Positions 7,640 through 16,425 of a DNA stretch of 50,247 bases are shown here, piece by piece. The DNA is taken from the NCBI GenBank assembly GCA_964439015.1, contig CAYTMV010000011.1:1-50247 (forward strand). The letters run 5' to 3'. The DNA comes from Gemmobacter sp964439015 (GTDB taxonomy: Bacteria; Pseudomonadota; Alphaproteobacteria; Rhodobacterales; Rhodobacteraceae). A program made the position numbers and the translations under genes. Each line of letters begins with the position of its first letter. Position 1 is the stretch's first letter. The notes beneath the pieces are model-generated. The model was not told where the DNA came from. It saw only the letters and a list, made by a program, of their open reading frames with translations, and searched no databases.

Positions 7640-9883
7640 TCACCGCCGCTTGCGGGTCAGCTTGCGCGCCTTGGCCTCGCGCTTGGCCTTGAAGGCGCCG
7701 GGTTTGCGCGGCTGATAGCGGCTTTTGCCGCGGGACGCGCGGCGCGGGGCCTCACCCTCGACCGCCAGCAGCTCCAGCACCAGACCGCCTGTCACCGGCA
7801 CCGCCTCGGTCAGGCGCACGGTGACGCGCTGCCCGATCCCCAGCACCTGCCCCGTGTCCGCGCCGGTCAGGGTCTGCGCCCCTTCGTCGAAATGGAAGAA
7901 CTCATCCCCCACCTCGCGGATCGGGATCAGACCGTCGGCCCCGGTTTCTTCCAGCCGGACAAACAGACCAAAGCGTTGCACACCCGAGATACGCCCCTCA
8001 AACTCGGCCCCGACCCGGTCGGAGAGATAGGCCGCCAGATAACGGTCGATCGTGTCCCGCTCTGCCGCCATCGAGCGCCGCTCGGCATCCGAGATCAGCT
8101 TGCCGGTTTCCTCAAGGCTTTCGATGTCCTGCGCACTCAGGCCGTCATCCCCCCAGCCATGGGCCAGGATCAGCGCCCGATGCACGATCAGGTCGCTGTA
8201 GCGGCGAATGGGCGATGTGAAATGCGCATAGGATTTCAGCGCCAGCCCGAAATGGCCGAAATTCTGCGGATTGTAATAGGCTTGGGTCATCGACCGCAGG
8301 GTCGAGACGTTGATCAGCTCGTCAAACTCGGTCCCCTCGGCCTGCCCCAACAGCCGGTTCAGATGCGAAGTCTTCAGCACCTGCCCCTTTGCCAGCGTAA
8401 AACCCGAGGCCTCGGCCACTTCGCGCAGCGCCTCCAACTTTTCGGGGCTGGGCTCCTCGTGCACGCGGAACAGCAGCGGACGGCGCAGACGGGTCAGTTC
8501 TTCGGCGGCGGCGACATTGGCGAGGATCATGAATTCCTCGATCAGCCGATGTGCCTCAAGCCGCTCGCGGAAGGCGACCGACAGCACCTTGCCCTCCTCC
8601 GACAGCTCGATCTTGCGCTCGGGCAGATCCAGATCCAGCGGCTGCCGCTCATGCCGGGCCTGTTTTGCGGCGTCATAGGCTGCGTAAAGGGGACGGATCA
8701 CCTCGTCCATCAGCGGCGCGACCTTGTCGTCCGCCTGTCCATCCATCGCCGCCTGCACCTGCCCATAATGCAGCGACCCGCGTGAGCGCATCAGCCCGCG
8801 GGTGAAGCGGTGGCTGATCTTGTGGCCGCGTGCATCCAGCACCATCGCCACTGCCATGCAGGGGCGATCCACCCCTTCATGCAGCGAACACAGGTCCCCC
8901 GACAGCACATCCGGCAGCATCGGCACCACACGGTCGGGGAAATAGGTCGAGTTGCCGCGCCGGCGTGCCTCGCGATCCAGCGCCGAGCCAGGGCGCACAT
9001 AGGCCGCGACGTCGGCAATCGCCACCCAGACCACATGGCCGCCGGGATTGGCGGGGTTGGTATCGGGATGGGCATGGACCGCATCGTCACGGTCGCGGGC
9101 ATCCATCGGGTCGATCGTGACCAGGGGCAGGTTGCGCAAATCCTCGCGCGCGCCCAGATCCATCGGCTTTGCAGCGTCGGCCTCGGCAATCGCGGCATCG
9201 GGAAACTGGTCGGGAATGCCATGCTGATGAATGGCGATCAGACTGACCGCGCGCGGGCCCGAGGGATCGCCCAGCCGCCCCACCACCCGTGCCTGCGGCA
9301 GGCCGAGGCGTTTTGGCCCCTGTTGTTCGGCCTCGACCAACTCACCGTCCTGCGCGCCAAGTGTGGCATCGCGGGCCACCCGCCATTCGCGGTCGGCCCC
9401 CTTGTCGATCGGCACGATCCGCCCGCCCTCGTGGCTGGCGCGAAAGATGCCCAGCACCCGCTGCGCGTTCTGCCCCAGACGGCGGATCAGCCGGGCCTCG
9501 CGGCCCTCGACGCCTTCGGCGATGCGGGCCAGAATCCGGTCCCCCTTGCCCAGCGCCGGATCGCCCGACCGCGTCACGACATGCAGCTGCGGGGCGGCGC
9601 TGTCTTCGGGCCAATCCATCGGCTCGGCCAGCAGATCGCCCGCGGCATCCGCGCCGACGATCTTGAGGATCGTCACCGGCGGCAAGACCCCCGGCGCCTG
9701 CAGCGATCTGCGCCGGCGGATGACGCCACCTTCGGCCTCCATCTCGCGCAGCATCAGTTTCAGCTCGGCCTTCAGGGCGGCGCTGCGGATACCGAAAGCC
9801 CGCGCGATTTCGCGCTTGCTGGATTCGGCGGGATTGTCGGCGATCCACTGACGGATCTGGTCTTTCGAGGGAAGCTGGTCCAT
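7640..9883 (-). CDS. rnr: Ribonuclease R
   Basis: Processive 3'-5' exoribonuclease that degrades structured RNA and takes part in rRNA and mRNA turnover. I choose the ATG at 9883 (747 residues); GTG and TTG codons lie 9 and 6 bp upstream in frame. Order of parts: an N-terminal helix-turn-helix-like segment (about 20-60), cold-shock domains (about 65-240), the RNB domain with catalytic acidic residues D258, D264, D266 and D267 in IDPMDARDRDDAV, an S1 domain at about 625-700 (EFEGRISGVQRFGLFVRL), and a very basic Lys/Arg tail. These features fit RNase R rather than RNase II. The acetyltransferase gene ends 31 bp upstream. Confidence 0.96.
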   Translation of the reverse strand: MDQLPSKDQIRQWIADNPAESSKREIARAFGIRSAALKAELKLMLREMEAEGGVIRRRRSLQAPGVLPPVTILKIVGADAAGDLLAEPMDWPEDSAAPQLHVVTRSGDPALGKGDRILARIAEGVEGREARLIRRLGQNAQRVLGIFRASHEGGRIVPIDKGADREWRVARDATLGAQDGELVEAEQQGPKRLGLPQARVVGRLGDPSGPRAVSLIAIHQHGIPDQFPDAAIAEADAAKPMDLGAREDLRNLPLVTIDPMDARDRDDAVHAHPDTNPANPGGHVVWVAIADVAAYVRPGSALDREARRRGNSTYFPDRVVPMLPDVLSGDLCSLHEGVDRPCMAVAMVLDARGHKISHRFTRGLMRSRGSLHYGQVQAAMDGQADDKVAPLMDEVIRPLYAAYDAAKQARHERQPLDLDLPERKIELSEEGKVLSVAFRERLEAHRLIEEFMILANVAAAEELTRLRRPLLFRVHEEPSPEKLEALREVAEASGFTLAKGQVLKTSHLNRLLGQAEGTEFDELINVSTLRSMTQAYYNPQNFGHFGLALKSYAHFTSPIRRYSDLIVHRALILAHGWGDDGLSAQDIESLEETGKLISDAERRSMAAERDTIDRYLAAYLSDRVGAEFEGRISGVQRFGLFVRLEETGADGLIPIREVGDEFFHFDEGAQTLTGADTGQVLGIGQRVTVRLTEAVPVTGGLVLELLAVEGEAPRRASRGKSRYQPRKPGAFKAKREAKARKLTRKRR

Positions 9884-9914
9884 GCCCAACACCTAGCATG
9901 CGCAAGACAGGTCG

Positions 9915-10349
9915 TCACCCCGCGACAGGGTCCAGCTGCAACACCATCGCGCGGTGCGGAATGCCGGCATCGTCGAACTCGGGCCCATAGGCCGTGAACC
10001 CGAGTTTCTCATAAAACCCCAGCGCATGGGTCTGCGCCCCCAGCTTGACGCGCGCCACCCCGTCCATAGCGCGGAACTGGTCGACAGCCGCCCGCATCAG
10101 GCAAGCGCCAAGTCCGGCGCCGCGAGCCTCGCGCAGCACCGCAACACGGCCGATCTTTCCGGTGTCGCCCTGCCGCAGCAGCCGCGCGGTGCCCACTGGC
10201 CGCCCGTCAAGGCGCGCCAGAAGATGCAAGGCCGCAGCGTCCAGATCGTCGATCTCTTCTGCCTCGGGCACGCCTTGTTCTTCGATGAACACCACGCGGC
10301 GGATGGCGTGGCAGGCGGCCAGATCGTCCGTCGGCGCGATGTCGATCAT
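9915..10349 (-). CDS. GNAT family N-acetyltransferase
   Basis: 144-residue single-domain acetyltransferase; the acyl acceptor cannot be told from sequence. The acetyl-CoA binding region is clear: IGRVAVLREARGAGLG followed by a helix (ACLMRAAVDQF), then the LGAQTHALGFYEKLGFTAYG end that is typical of the ElaA/YjcF-like branch of the GNAT fold. Its N-terminus (AIRRVVFIEEQGVPEAEEID) also fits the ElaA-like branch. The ATG overlaps the dapE stop by 4 bp (ATGA at 10346-10349), so translation is coupled to dapE, although a direct role in lysine synthesis is not implied. Confidence 0.9.
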   Translation of the reverse strand: MIDIAPTDDLAACHAIRRVVFIEEQGVPEAEEIDDLDAAALHLLARLDGRPVGTARLLRQGDTGKIGRVAVLREARGAGLGACLMRAAVDQFRAMDGVARVKLGAQTHALGFYEKLGFTAYGPEFDDAGIPHRAMVLQLDPVAG

Positions 10350-11497
10350 GCGAAATACTCCCGCAGGATACGGGCATAGATCGCTTTCAGCTGGTGGATA
10401 TGCGCAACCTCGACCCGTTCATCGACCTTGTGCATGGTCTGGCCGACAAGCCCAAATTCAACCACCGGGCAGTGATCCTTGACAAAGCGCGCATCCGACG
10501 TGCCGCCCGAGGTCGAAAGCGCGGGCTTCACCCCGGTCTCGGCTTCGACCACGCGCGCGACCAGTGCGCTCAATTCACCCGGCGGGGTCAGAAAACTTTC
10601 GCCCGAGACAGAGATCGCGCAGTCGATCCGCACTCCGGTTTCGGCGGCAACCGCCGCGGCATGGCCGCGCAGCCAATCCGAGATGCTGGCCCCGCTATGG
10701 GCATCGTTGAAGCGGATGTTCACGGTCGCGCGACCAGTGGCCGGGATGACATTGGTGGCCGGGTTGCCGCAGTCGATGGTGGTGATTGCCAGCGTCGATG
10801 CGTCAAAGTGATCCGTCCCCTGATCCAGAGGTTGCGCCTCCAGCCGTGCCAGCAGGGCGACCAGCGCGCTCATCGGGTTCTTGGCGCGATGCGGATAGGC
10901 GCTGTGGCCCTGCACGCCGTGGGCGGTGAAATGGCAGGTCAGGCTACCGCGCCGGCCGATCTTCATCATCTCGCCCATGGTGGTGGGACAGGTCGGCTCG
11001 CCCACCAGACAGACCGACATCCGCTCGCCCTGCGCCGCCATCCAATCCAGCAGCGCCACGGTGCCATCGGTGGCGTCGCCCTCCTCATCGCCGGTGATGG
11101 TCAGGACGATGGCGCCATCGGGCGGCGTCTCGCGCACCAGATCCACCGCCGCCGCGACAAAGGCCGCCACGCCGGATTTCATGTCGGCCGCACCGCGCCC
11201 CCACAGCCAGCCATCCTGCACGAGGCCCGAGAACGGGGGATGCGCCCACAACGCCTCATCCCCCGGCGGCACGACATCGGTGTGACCGTTGAAGCCGAAG
11301 CTGCGATTGGCCCCTTTGGTCCCCCAACGGGCAAACAGATTGGGCGTATTGCCGCGATCCACCCGCGTGCAGGCAAAGCCCGCGCCTTCCAGCACTTCCT
11401 GCAGCAAGACCAGCGCCCCTGCTTCGACGGGGGTGACCGAAGGACAGCGGATCAGCCGCGCCGAAAGCTCTACCGGATCGACGGGAGTATGGGTCAT
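10346..11497 (-). CDS. dapE: Succinyl-diaminopimelate desuccinylase
   Basis: Zinc enzyme that removes succinate from N-succinyl-LL-diaminopimelate in the lysine/peptidoglycan pathway. The open frame runs further upstream, but the ATG at 11497 is preceded by an ideal AAGGAGG and gives 383 residues, the expected size. Metal ligands are visible: H72 and D74 in GHTDVVPPGD, D105 in GAADMKSG, the E138-E139 pair in ITGDEEGDATDG, E167 in VGEPT, and a C-terminal His in GLVGQTMHKVDE. The pathway partner dapD lies about 3 kb away on the same strand (14679-15506), separated by the Hint gene pair, which runs on the opposite strand. Confidence 0.95.
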   Translation of the reverse strand: MTHTPVDPVELSARLIRCPSVTPVEAGALVLLQEVLEGAGFACTRVDRGNTPNLFARWGTKGANRSFGFNGHTDVVPPGDEALWAHPPFSGLVQDGWLWGRGAADMKSGVAAFVAAAVDLVRETPPDGAIVLTITGDEEGDATDGTVALLDWMAAQGERMSVCLVGEPTCPTTMGEMMKIGRRGSLTCHFTAHGVQGHSAYPHRAKNPMSALVALLARLEAQPLDQGTDHFDASTLAITTIDCGNPATNVIPATGRATVNIRFNDAHSGASISDWLRGHAAAVAAETGVRIDCAISVSGESFLTPPGELSALVARVVEAETGVKPALSTSGGTSDARFVKDHCPVVEFGLVGQTMHKVDERVEVAHIHQLKAIYARILREYFA

Positions 11498-11763
11498 GCG
11501 CGCCTCCTTAGCTGGCTGCCGAAGGGATAGCGCGCGGCCGTTGCCCTGCCAAGCCGTGACCCGCGCGCCACAGGACACGCGGTCAGTGTTTCTTTTCAGA
11601 TGACTAAAAGTTTCTACAAGTATAACTTTTGACAAAACCATAAGTCCTTGAGGCAGGACAACACGGGCCAACGTGCCCATCCGAGCAGAGCGAGAACCCC
11701 AGACGGTCATAACCGTCGGCGGTCCCCGGTGTGCATCCTGCCTTGACAGAACCGGGGGCAGAC
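11498..11763. other. Divergent intergenic region between dapE and the Hint gene
   Basis: 266 bp with an AT-rich core at about 11588-11648, in contrast to the high-GC surroundings. TTGACA occurs at 11629-11634 on the plus strand and TATAAC at 11621-11626, but they are not in a -35/-10 arrangement with each other. A small hairpin (GACGG, loop TCATAA, CCGTC) lies near 11702-11718. Promoters for both flanking genes must be here; I cannot place them precisely. Confidence 0.4.
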
Positions 11764-13344
11764 ATGCCGGCAACAGGCGCCGAGCTTGGCTACAACGTCA
11801 ACGCCACTGCCGTGCAGATGGCCAATGCAATCTTTGGCGATGGCGTGCAGGTCACGGGGGCCACCCTGACCGGACCACGCAACTCATCGGCCATCTACAC
11901 CAACGGGCAGCTGACAGGCGGCGTCGCGCCCTCGGACACCGGGGTGATCCTGTCCACGGGCAACGTCCAGAGCTTTACGCAAAGCTCAGGCGATCCCAAC
12001 CGCTCGACCTCGACCTCGACGGATACCAGCGGCGTCGACAATAACAGCTGGTTCAACCAGATCGCCGGCACGCGCACCTATGACGCCACCTGGCTGGATG
12101 TGAGCTTCATCCCGCAGGGCGATCAGATGACGATCCGCTTCGTCTTCTCGTCGGAAGAATACCCCGAGTATGCGGGATCGCAATTCAACGACGTGGTCGG
12201 CGTCTGGATCAACGGCCAGCACGTGCCGGTCAGTGTCGGCAATGGCACAACCGGCGTCACCAATATCAACCAGAACAACCAACCCAACCTCGTCACCTCC
12301 AACACCGGGGACGCCTATAACACCGAGATGGACGGCTTTACCGTCACCCTCTCGCTGGATATCCCTGTGCGCCCGGGACAGGTGAACTCCATCCGCATCG
12401 GCATTGCCGACACCTCGGACAGCCAATATGACTCCAACCTGCTGATTGCGGGGGACAGCATTCAGACCGCGCTGGTGGCGGCCGACGACAAGATCGGCGT
12501 GCCAGTCAACGGCAGCCGCGTGGTGGATGTGCTGGGCAATGATCGGTCCAGCAGCGGCGCGACACTGCGGATCACGCATGTGAACGGGATCCCGGTCTCG
12601 GCAGGCTCCACCATCACTTTGGCCTCTGGCCAGACCATCACGCTGAACGCCGACGGCACGTTTACGGTGATCGGTGACGGCGATACAGAAACCGTCAACT
12701 TCACCTATACCGTCACCGATGGCACCCGCAGCGACGTGGCGGTGGTCACGCTGGAGCAGGTGCCCTGCTTTACCGCCGGCACCCGCATCCTGACGATCCA
12801 CGGCGAGGTGGCGGTCGAGGATCTGCGACCGGGTGATCTGGTGCAGACCCATGACGAAGGCTTTCAACCGCTGCGCTGGGTGGGCAGCCGCACGGTCGCC
12901 GCCGAGGGCGCCTTTGCCCCGGTAAAGATCCGCGCCGGAACCTTCGGCCCGCATGGCACGCTGCGCCTGTCGCCGCAGCATCGCGTATTGGTCCGGGATG
13001 CGTTGGCCGAGCTGATGTTTGGCGAAGCCGAGGTGCTGGTGGCGGCCAAGGATCTGGTCAATGGCCGCTCGGTCACGCAGGTCGAGGACGGCGAGGTGAC
13101 TTATGTCCACCTGCTGTTCGACCGGCATCAGGTGGTCTATTCAGAGGGGCTTGCGACCGAAAGCTACCTGCCCGGCCCCATGACCGAGGCCAGCTTTGCC
13201 GCCGAGACCCTGGCCGAGATTTGCGCACTGTTTCCCGAACTGGACCCCGAGACCGGCACCGGCTATAGCCCCGCCGCGCGGCGCACCCTGAAATCCTGGG
13301 AGGCGCGGGTGCTGACCGCCACTGCCGCCGCCACTGCGGCCTGA
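11764..13344 (+). CDS. Choice-of-anchor L domain protein with C-terminal Hint autoprocessing domain
   Basis: 526 residues from the ATG at 11764 (a frame-open ATG lies 33 bp upstream). Residues about 8-235 match the choice-of-anchor L pattern of extracellular bacterial proteins (ALTLTGP-like start, then GVILSTGNV, RFVFSSEEYPEY, FNDVVGVWING, IRIGIADTSDSQYDSNLLI). Residues about 238-333 look like an Ig/cadherin-like bacterial adhesin module (VVDVLGND, LNADGTFTV, FTYTVTDG). A Hint_2 domain begins at C335 (CFTAGTRILT, VEDLRPGDLVQTHD, RWVG) and has the block-B histidine H406 in SPQHRVLV, then HLLFDRHQVVYSEGL. Hint domains cleave the chain before the cysteine. No signal peptide is seen. It is coupled to the next gene, which carries a related but inactive domain. 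Confidence 0.88.
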   Translation: MPATGAELGYNVNATAVQMANAIFGDGVQVTGATLTGPRNSSAIYTNGQLTGGVAPSDTGVILSTGNVQSFTQSSGDPNRSTSTSTDTSGVDNNSWFNQIAGTRTYDATWLDVSFIPQGDQMTIRFVFSSEEYPEYAGSQFNDVVGVWINGQHVPVSVGNGTTGVTNINQNNQPNLVTSNTGDAYNTEMDGFTVTLSLDIPVRPGQVNSIRIGIADTSDSQYDSNLLIAGDSIQTALVAADDKIGVPVNGSRVVDVLGNDRSSSGATLRITHVNGIPVSAGSTITLASGQTITLNADGTFTVIGDGDTETVNFTYTVTDGTRSDVAVVTLEQVPCFTAGTRILTIHGEVAVEDLRPGDLVQTHDEGFQPLRWVGSRTVAAEGAFAPVKIRAGTFGPHGTLRLSPQHRVLVRDALAELMFGEAEVLVAAKDLVNGRSVTQVEDGEVTYVHLLFDRHQVVYSEGLATESYLPGPMTEASFAAETLAEICALFPELDPETGTGYSPAARRTLKSWEARVLTATAAATAA

Positions 13345-13351
13345 GGTGGGC

Positions 13352-14326
13352 ATGGCCGGCTGGGTCGCCCTGTCAGACCGGCCGCTTCCGCTGGACGGGC
13401 TGCCCGCTGGTCGGATGTTGCACTGCGGCAGGCTGATCGTCGAAGTCACGACGCCGGTCGCCGGTCCTGCAGTTCTGCTGGACGATACCGGTCCGAACCA
13501 TGCGCTGTCGATGTATCTGTCGCGCGACGGCGCCGTGACCGTCTGGCGGCGCGAAGGTGCAAGTTCGACCCGCCTGACCCTGCCGGGCCCCCTGCCTTCG
13601 GGGCCAGGGGTGATCCGGCTGACCATGGAATGGGCGGGCAGCAACTGGGCGTTGCAACGCGACGCTCTTGGCCACGCGCGGGCGCGCATCCACGGTACAG
13701 GCGCCTTGCCGCTGTCGCTGCCGCGCTTTCTGACCCTGTGCGAAGGACGCGGCACCACCAGCCGTCACGGCGCGGTGCTGTGGTTCGGCCTGACCGATGG
13801 CCCGCCACCGCCCGAGCGCGCGCCCTGGATCGGACCCAACACGCCTATCGCCACCCCCACCGGGTTTCGTCCCGCGGCCCGGCTGTTCCCGGGCGAGATG
13901 GTGATGACCGATGCCGGCCCGCGCATGCTGCGCAGCGTGCGGCAACTGGACCTGCCCGCACGGGGGCATTACGCCCCCATCCTGCTGCGGGCGCCCTTCT
14001 TCCGAAATGCCCGCGACCTGCTGGTTTCTGCCGATCAACTGGTGATGCTGCACGGCCCTGAGATCGAATATCAGCTGGGCGAGGATGCGGTTCTGGCCGA
14101 GGCGCGACATCTCGCCTGCGGCACAGCGGCGCTGCAAGATGACCGCCGCGCCGTGATCCGTGCCATCGTGCTGGATCTGGGCGAGGCGCGGCTGATATCT
14201 TCGGATGGTTGCGCGTTTGGCCTGCTCGGGCCGGAAGGCCCGCCAGCGTTGCGCAAGCTGCATGGATACGAGGCGGCGGCCCTGTTCAGCAGCACCGGCG
14301 GCGGTCAGCGCCACCGGGCCGCCTGA
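13352..14326 (+). CDS. LamG-like protein with catalytically degenerate Hint-like domain
   Basis: 324 residues; the ATG at 13352 lies 7 bp after the stop of the previous gene and has GAGG 5 bp upstream (a GTG two codons earlier is possible). Residues about 10-150 resemble a concanavalin-A/LamG-like beta sandwich (LIVEVTTPVAGPAVLLDD, VTVWRREG, IRLTMEWAGSNWALQRD). Residues about 158-290 align position by position with the Hint domain of its neighbour (NTPIATPTGFRPAARLFPGE against GTRILTIHGEVAVEDLRPGD), but the catalytic Cys position is W159 and the block-B His position is Q229 (SADQLVML). Self-cleavage is therefore not expected. It may be a structural or regulatory partner of the active protein; that is inference. 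Confidence 0.78.
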   Translation: MAGWVALSDRPLPLDGLPAGRMLHCGRLIVEVTTPVAGPAVLLDDTGPNHALSMYLSRDGAVTVWRREGASSTRLTLPGPLPSGPGVIRLTMEWAGSNWALQRDALGHARARIHGTGALPLSLPRFLTLCEGRGTTSRHGAVLWFGLTDGPPPPERAPWIGPNTPIATPTGFRPAARLFPGEMVMTDAGPRMLRSVRQLDLPARGHYAPILLRAPFFRNARDLLVSADQLVMLHGPEIEYQLGEDAVLAEARHLACGTAALQDDRRAVIRAIVLDLGEARLISSDGCAFGLLGPEGPPALRKLHGYEAAALFSSTGGGQRHRAA

Positions 14327-14331
14327 CAGGT

Positions 14332-14664
14332 TTAATCGTAAAACGTCTCGACCGATGCCACGACCACCGAGTTTTCGGCCAGCGCCCGATCCATCAACGC
14401 GCGCTCTTCGGCGGCGATTTCCTCGCCCGCCGCCTCGCGTTCCTCGGGCGTGCCGTAACCCTGCACGTCCAGCGGCGCCATCTCGGCCTGCTTGAGGATC
14501 GCCACGGTCTCGCGCACGGCCTCGGCCTCGTCCACGCCGGAGGCATAGCAGACCAGCGCCGCCCCGGTGGCTGTGTCAGGCAGGCCGTCGCCGGGTTTGC
14601 GCCCGACCTCGACCACCAGCATGTAGACCTGCTGGGCGCGCTTGGGCTTTTCGGTGGTTTCCAT
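14332..14664 (-). CDS. Conserved small acidic protein downstream of dapD
   Basis: 110 residues from the ATG at 14664 (METTEKPKRAQQVYMLVVEVG). I do not recognise a named domain. It reads as a compact alpha/beta protein: a beta strand (QQVYMLVVEVG), a second hydrophobic strand (TGAALVCYASG), two helices rich in Glu and Ala (DEAEAVRETVAILKQAEM, EEREAAGEEIAAEERALMDRALAENS) and an ending VVVASVETFYD. It has no signal peptide or membrane segment, so it is probably cytoplasmic. It lies 14 bp after dapD on the same strand and so is likely in the same operon. Its 3' end is 5 bp from the stop of the degenerate Hint gene on the other strand. Confidence 0.75.
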   Translation of the reverse strand: METTEKPKRAQQVYMLVVEVGRKPGDGLPDTATGAALVCYASGVDEAEAVRETVAILKQAEMAPLDVQGYGTPEEREAAGEEIAAEERALMDRALAENSVVVASVETFYD

Positions 14665-14678
14665 CGCCTGTCCGCCCC

Positions 14679-15506
14679 TCAGTCGCGCAGCAGATCGTTG
14701 ATCGAGGTTTTCGATCGGGTCTGCGCGTCGACCTTCTTGACGATCACCGCGCAATAAAGATGCACGCCGTTCTTCGACGGCATAGAGCCCGCGACGACGA
14801 CCGAGCCCGCCGGCACTTCGCCATACATGACCTCGCCGGTTTCACGATCGACGATCTTGGTCGACTTGCCGATGAAGACGCCCATCCCCAGCACCGAGCC
14901 TTCGCGGATGATGCAACCCTCGACCACCTCGGAGCGGGCGCCGATGAAGCAGTTGTCCTCGATGATGGTAGGTCCGGCCTGCATCGGCTCCAGCACGCCG
15001 CCGATACCGACGCCGCCCGACAGGTGGACGTTCTTGCCGATCTGCGCGCAGGAGCCGACGGTGGCCCAGGTATCGACCATCGTGCCCTCATCCACATAGG
15101 CGCCGAGGTTGATGAAGCTGGGCATCAGCACCACGCCCTTGGCGACATAGGCCGAGCGGCGCACCACGCAGTTGGGCACGGCGCGAAAGCCTGCCGCCCG
15201 CCATTGCGCATCGCCCCAATGCGCGAACTTGCTGTCGACCTTGTCCCACCAGGTGCCGCCCTGCGGACCACCCGAATGGATCTCCATGTCCTTGAGGCGA
15301 AAGCCCAGCAAGACCGCCTTCTTCGCCCACTGGTTCACATGCCAGTCAGCGCCGCGCTTTTCGGCAACGCGCAACGCGCCCTTGTCCAGCGCCTCGAGCG
15401 TGGCCTCGATGGCGTCACGCCCCTCGCCGCGGGTCTGGGGGGTGATGGTGTCGCGCGCCTCCCAGGCGGCTTCGATGGCGGCTTCGAGCATGGCGTATTG
15501 CGACAT
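14679..15506 (-). CDS. dapD: 2,3,4,5-tetrahydropyridine-2,6-dicarboxylate N-succinyltransferase
   Basis: Transfers succinyl from succinyl-CoA to tetrahydrodipicolinate in the succinylase branch of diaminopimelate synthesis, upstream of DapE. The ATG at 15506 has GGAAGGGG upstream and gives 275 residues, the family size. The middle and C-terminal parts are a left-handed beta-helix of hexapeptide repeats (VLMPSFINLGAYVDEGTM, WATVGSCAQIGKNVHLSGGVGIGGVLEP, EDNCFIGARSEVVEG, GSVLGMGVFIG), and the N-terminal helical domain starts SQYAMLEAAIEAAWEARD. The C-terminal YCAVIVKKVDAQTRSKTSINDLLR is also typical. Convergence on dapE (10346) suggests a lysine-pathway neighbourhood. Confidence 0.96.
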   Translation of the reverse strand: MSQYAMLEAAIEAAWEARDTITPQTRGEGRDAIEATLEALDKGALRVAEKRGADWHVNQWAKKAVLLGFRLKDMEIHSGGPQGGTWWDKVDSKFAHWGDAQWRAAGFRAVPNCVVRRSAYVAKGVVLMPSFINLGAYVDEGTMVDTWATVGSCAQIGKNVHLSGGVGIGGVLEPMQAGPTIIEDNCFIGARSEVVEGCIIREGSVLGMGVFIGKSTKIVDRETGEVMYGEVPAGSVVVAGSMPSKNGVHLYCAVIVKKVDAQTRSKTSINDLLRD

Positions 15507-15585
15507 GGTTGTCCCCTTCCGGCTGGCAATCCCTGGTCGCAGGCTATATGCCCTTGTCACCCCTCGCGCAATCACCGGGACCGCC

Positions 15586-16401
15586 ATGAACGACGACAGC
15601 CGCAGCCATCCTTTCCGCGACAGCACACAGGACGTGGCGGCGGCCAATCGCATCCCCGATACCCCGCAGACCCGCGCGCCGGCCTATCGGTTGGCCTTTG
15701 TCGACCGCGATTTCCTGATGCGCGAAGAGCTGCGCCCCGTGCGGCTGCAACTGGAGCTGCTGAAACCGCAGATGGTGCTGGACGAGCGCGGCATCAACTC
15801 GACCGTGGTGCTGTTTGGCGGCGCCCGCATCCCGGCGCCCGAAAACGCCGAACACGCCCGCACCCCAGCGCTGGCAGAACTGTCGCATTATTACGAAGAG
15901 GCCCGCCGCTTCGCCCATCTGATCACCCAGCGCAGCATGGCGAGCTATGGCCGCGAATGGGTGATCTGCACCGGCGGCGGACCCGGCGTGATGGAGGCGG
16001 GCAATCGCGGCGCGCATGAGGCGGGCGGACAGTCGATCGGGCTGAACATCGTGCTGCCGCATGAACAGGCACCCAACGGCTGGGTCACGCCGGACCTGTC
16101 GTTCAACTTCCATTACTTCGCGATCCGCAAGATGCATTTTCTGATGCGGGCGCGGGCGATCTGCATCTTCCCTGGCGGTTTCGGCACGCTGGACGAGATG
16201 TTTGAAAGCCTGACGCTGATCCAGACCGGACGCATGAAGCGTGTGCCGTTCCTGATGTTTGGACGGGCCTTCTGGGAAAAGGTCATCAACTGGCAGGCCT
16301 TGGCCGATGCCGGCACCATCAGCCCCGAGGACCTGAACCTGTTCCGCTTTGTCGAAACCGCCGACGAGGCGATGCAGGTGATCGACGGCTGGCCGGCCTG
16401 A
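15586..16401 (+). CDS. LOG family protein (TIGR00730-type Rossmann fold)
   Basis: 271 residues from the ATG at 15586. Members of the LOG family release cytokinin nucleobases from nucleoside monophosphates or act as AMP/IMP-cleaving nucleosidases. The defining motifs are present: GGARIPAPE near the N-terminal Rossmann strand, CTGGGPGVMEAGNRGAHE, and PGGFGTLDEMFESLTLIQTG, the PGGxGTxxE signature that builds the active site. An extra N-terminal region of about 75 residues marks the larger LOG subtype common in Rhodobacterales. The start is divergent from dapD, 79 bp away, so the two share a promoter region. The gene converges with rlmN, 24 bp between stops. Confidence 0.9.
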   Translation: MNDDSRSHPFRDSTQDVAAANRIPDTPQTRAPAYRLAFVDRDFLMREELRPVRLQLELLKPQMVLDERGINSTVVLFGGARIPAPENAEHARTPALAELSHYYEEARRFAHLITQRSMASYGREWVICTGGGPGVMEAGNRGAHEAGGQSIGLNIVLPHEQAPNGWVTPDLSFNFHYFAIRKMHFLMRARAICIFPGGFGTLDEMFESLTLIQTGRMKRVPFLMFGRAFWEKVINWQALADAGTISPEDLNLFRFVETADEAMQVIDGWPA

Positions 16402-16425
16402 GACGGGCCGCCGACCCTCAACCTG

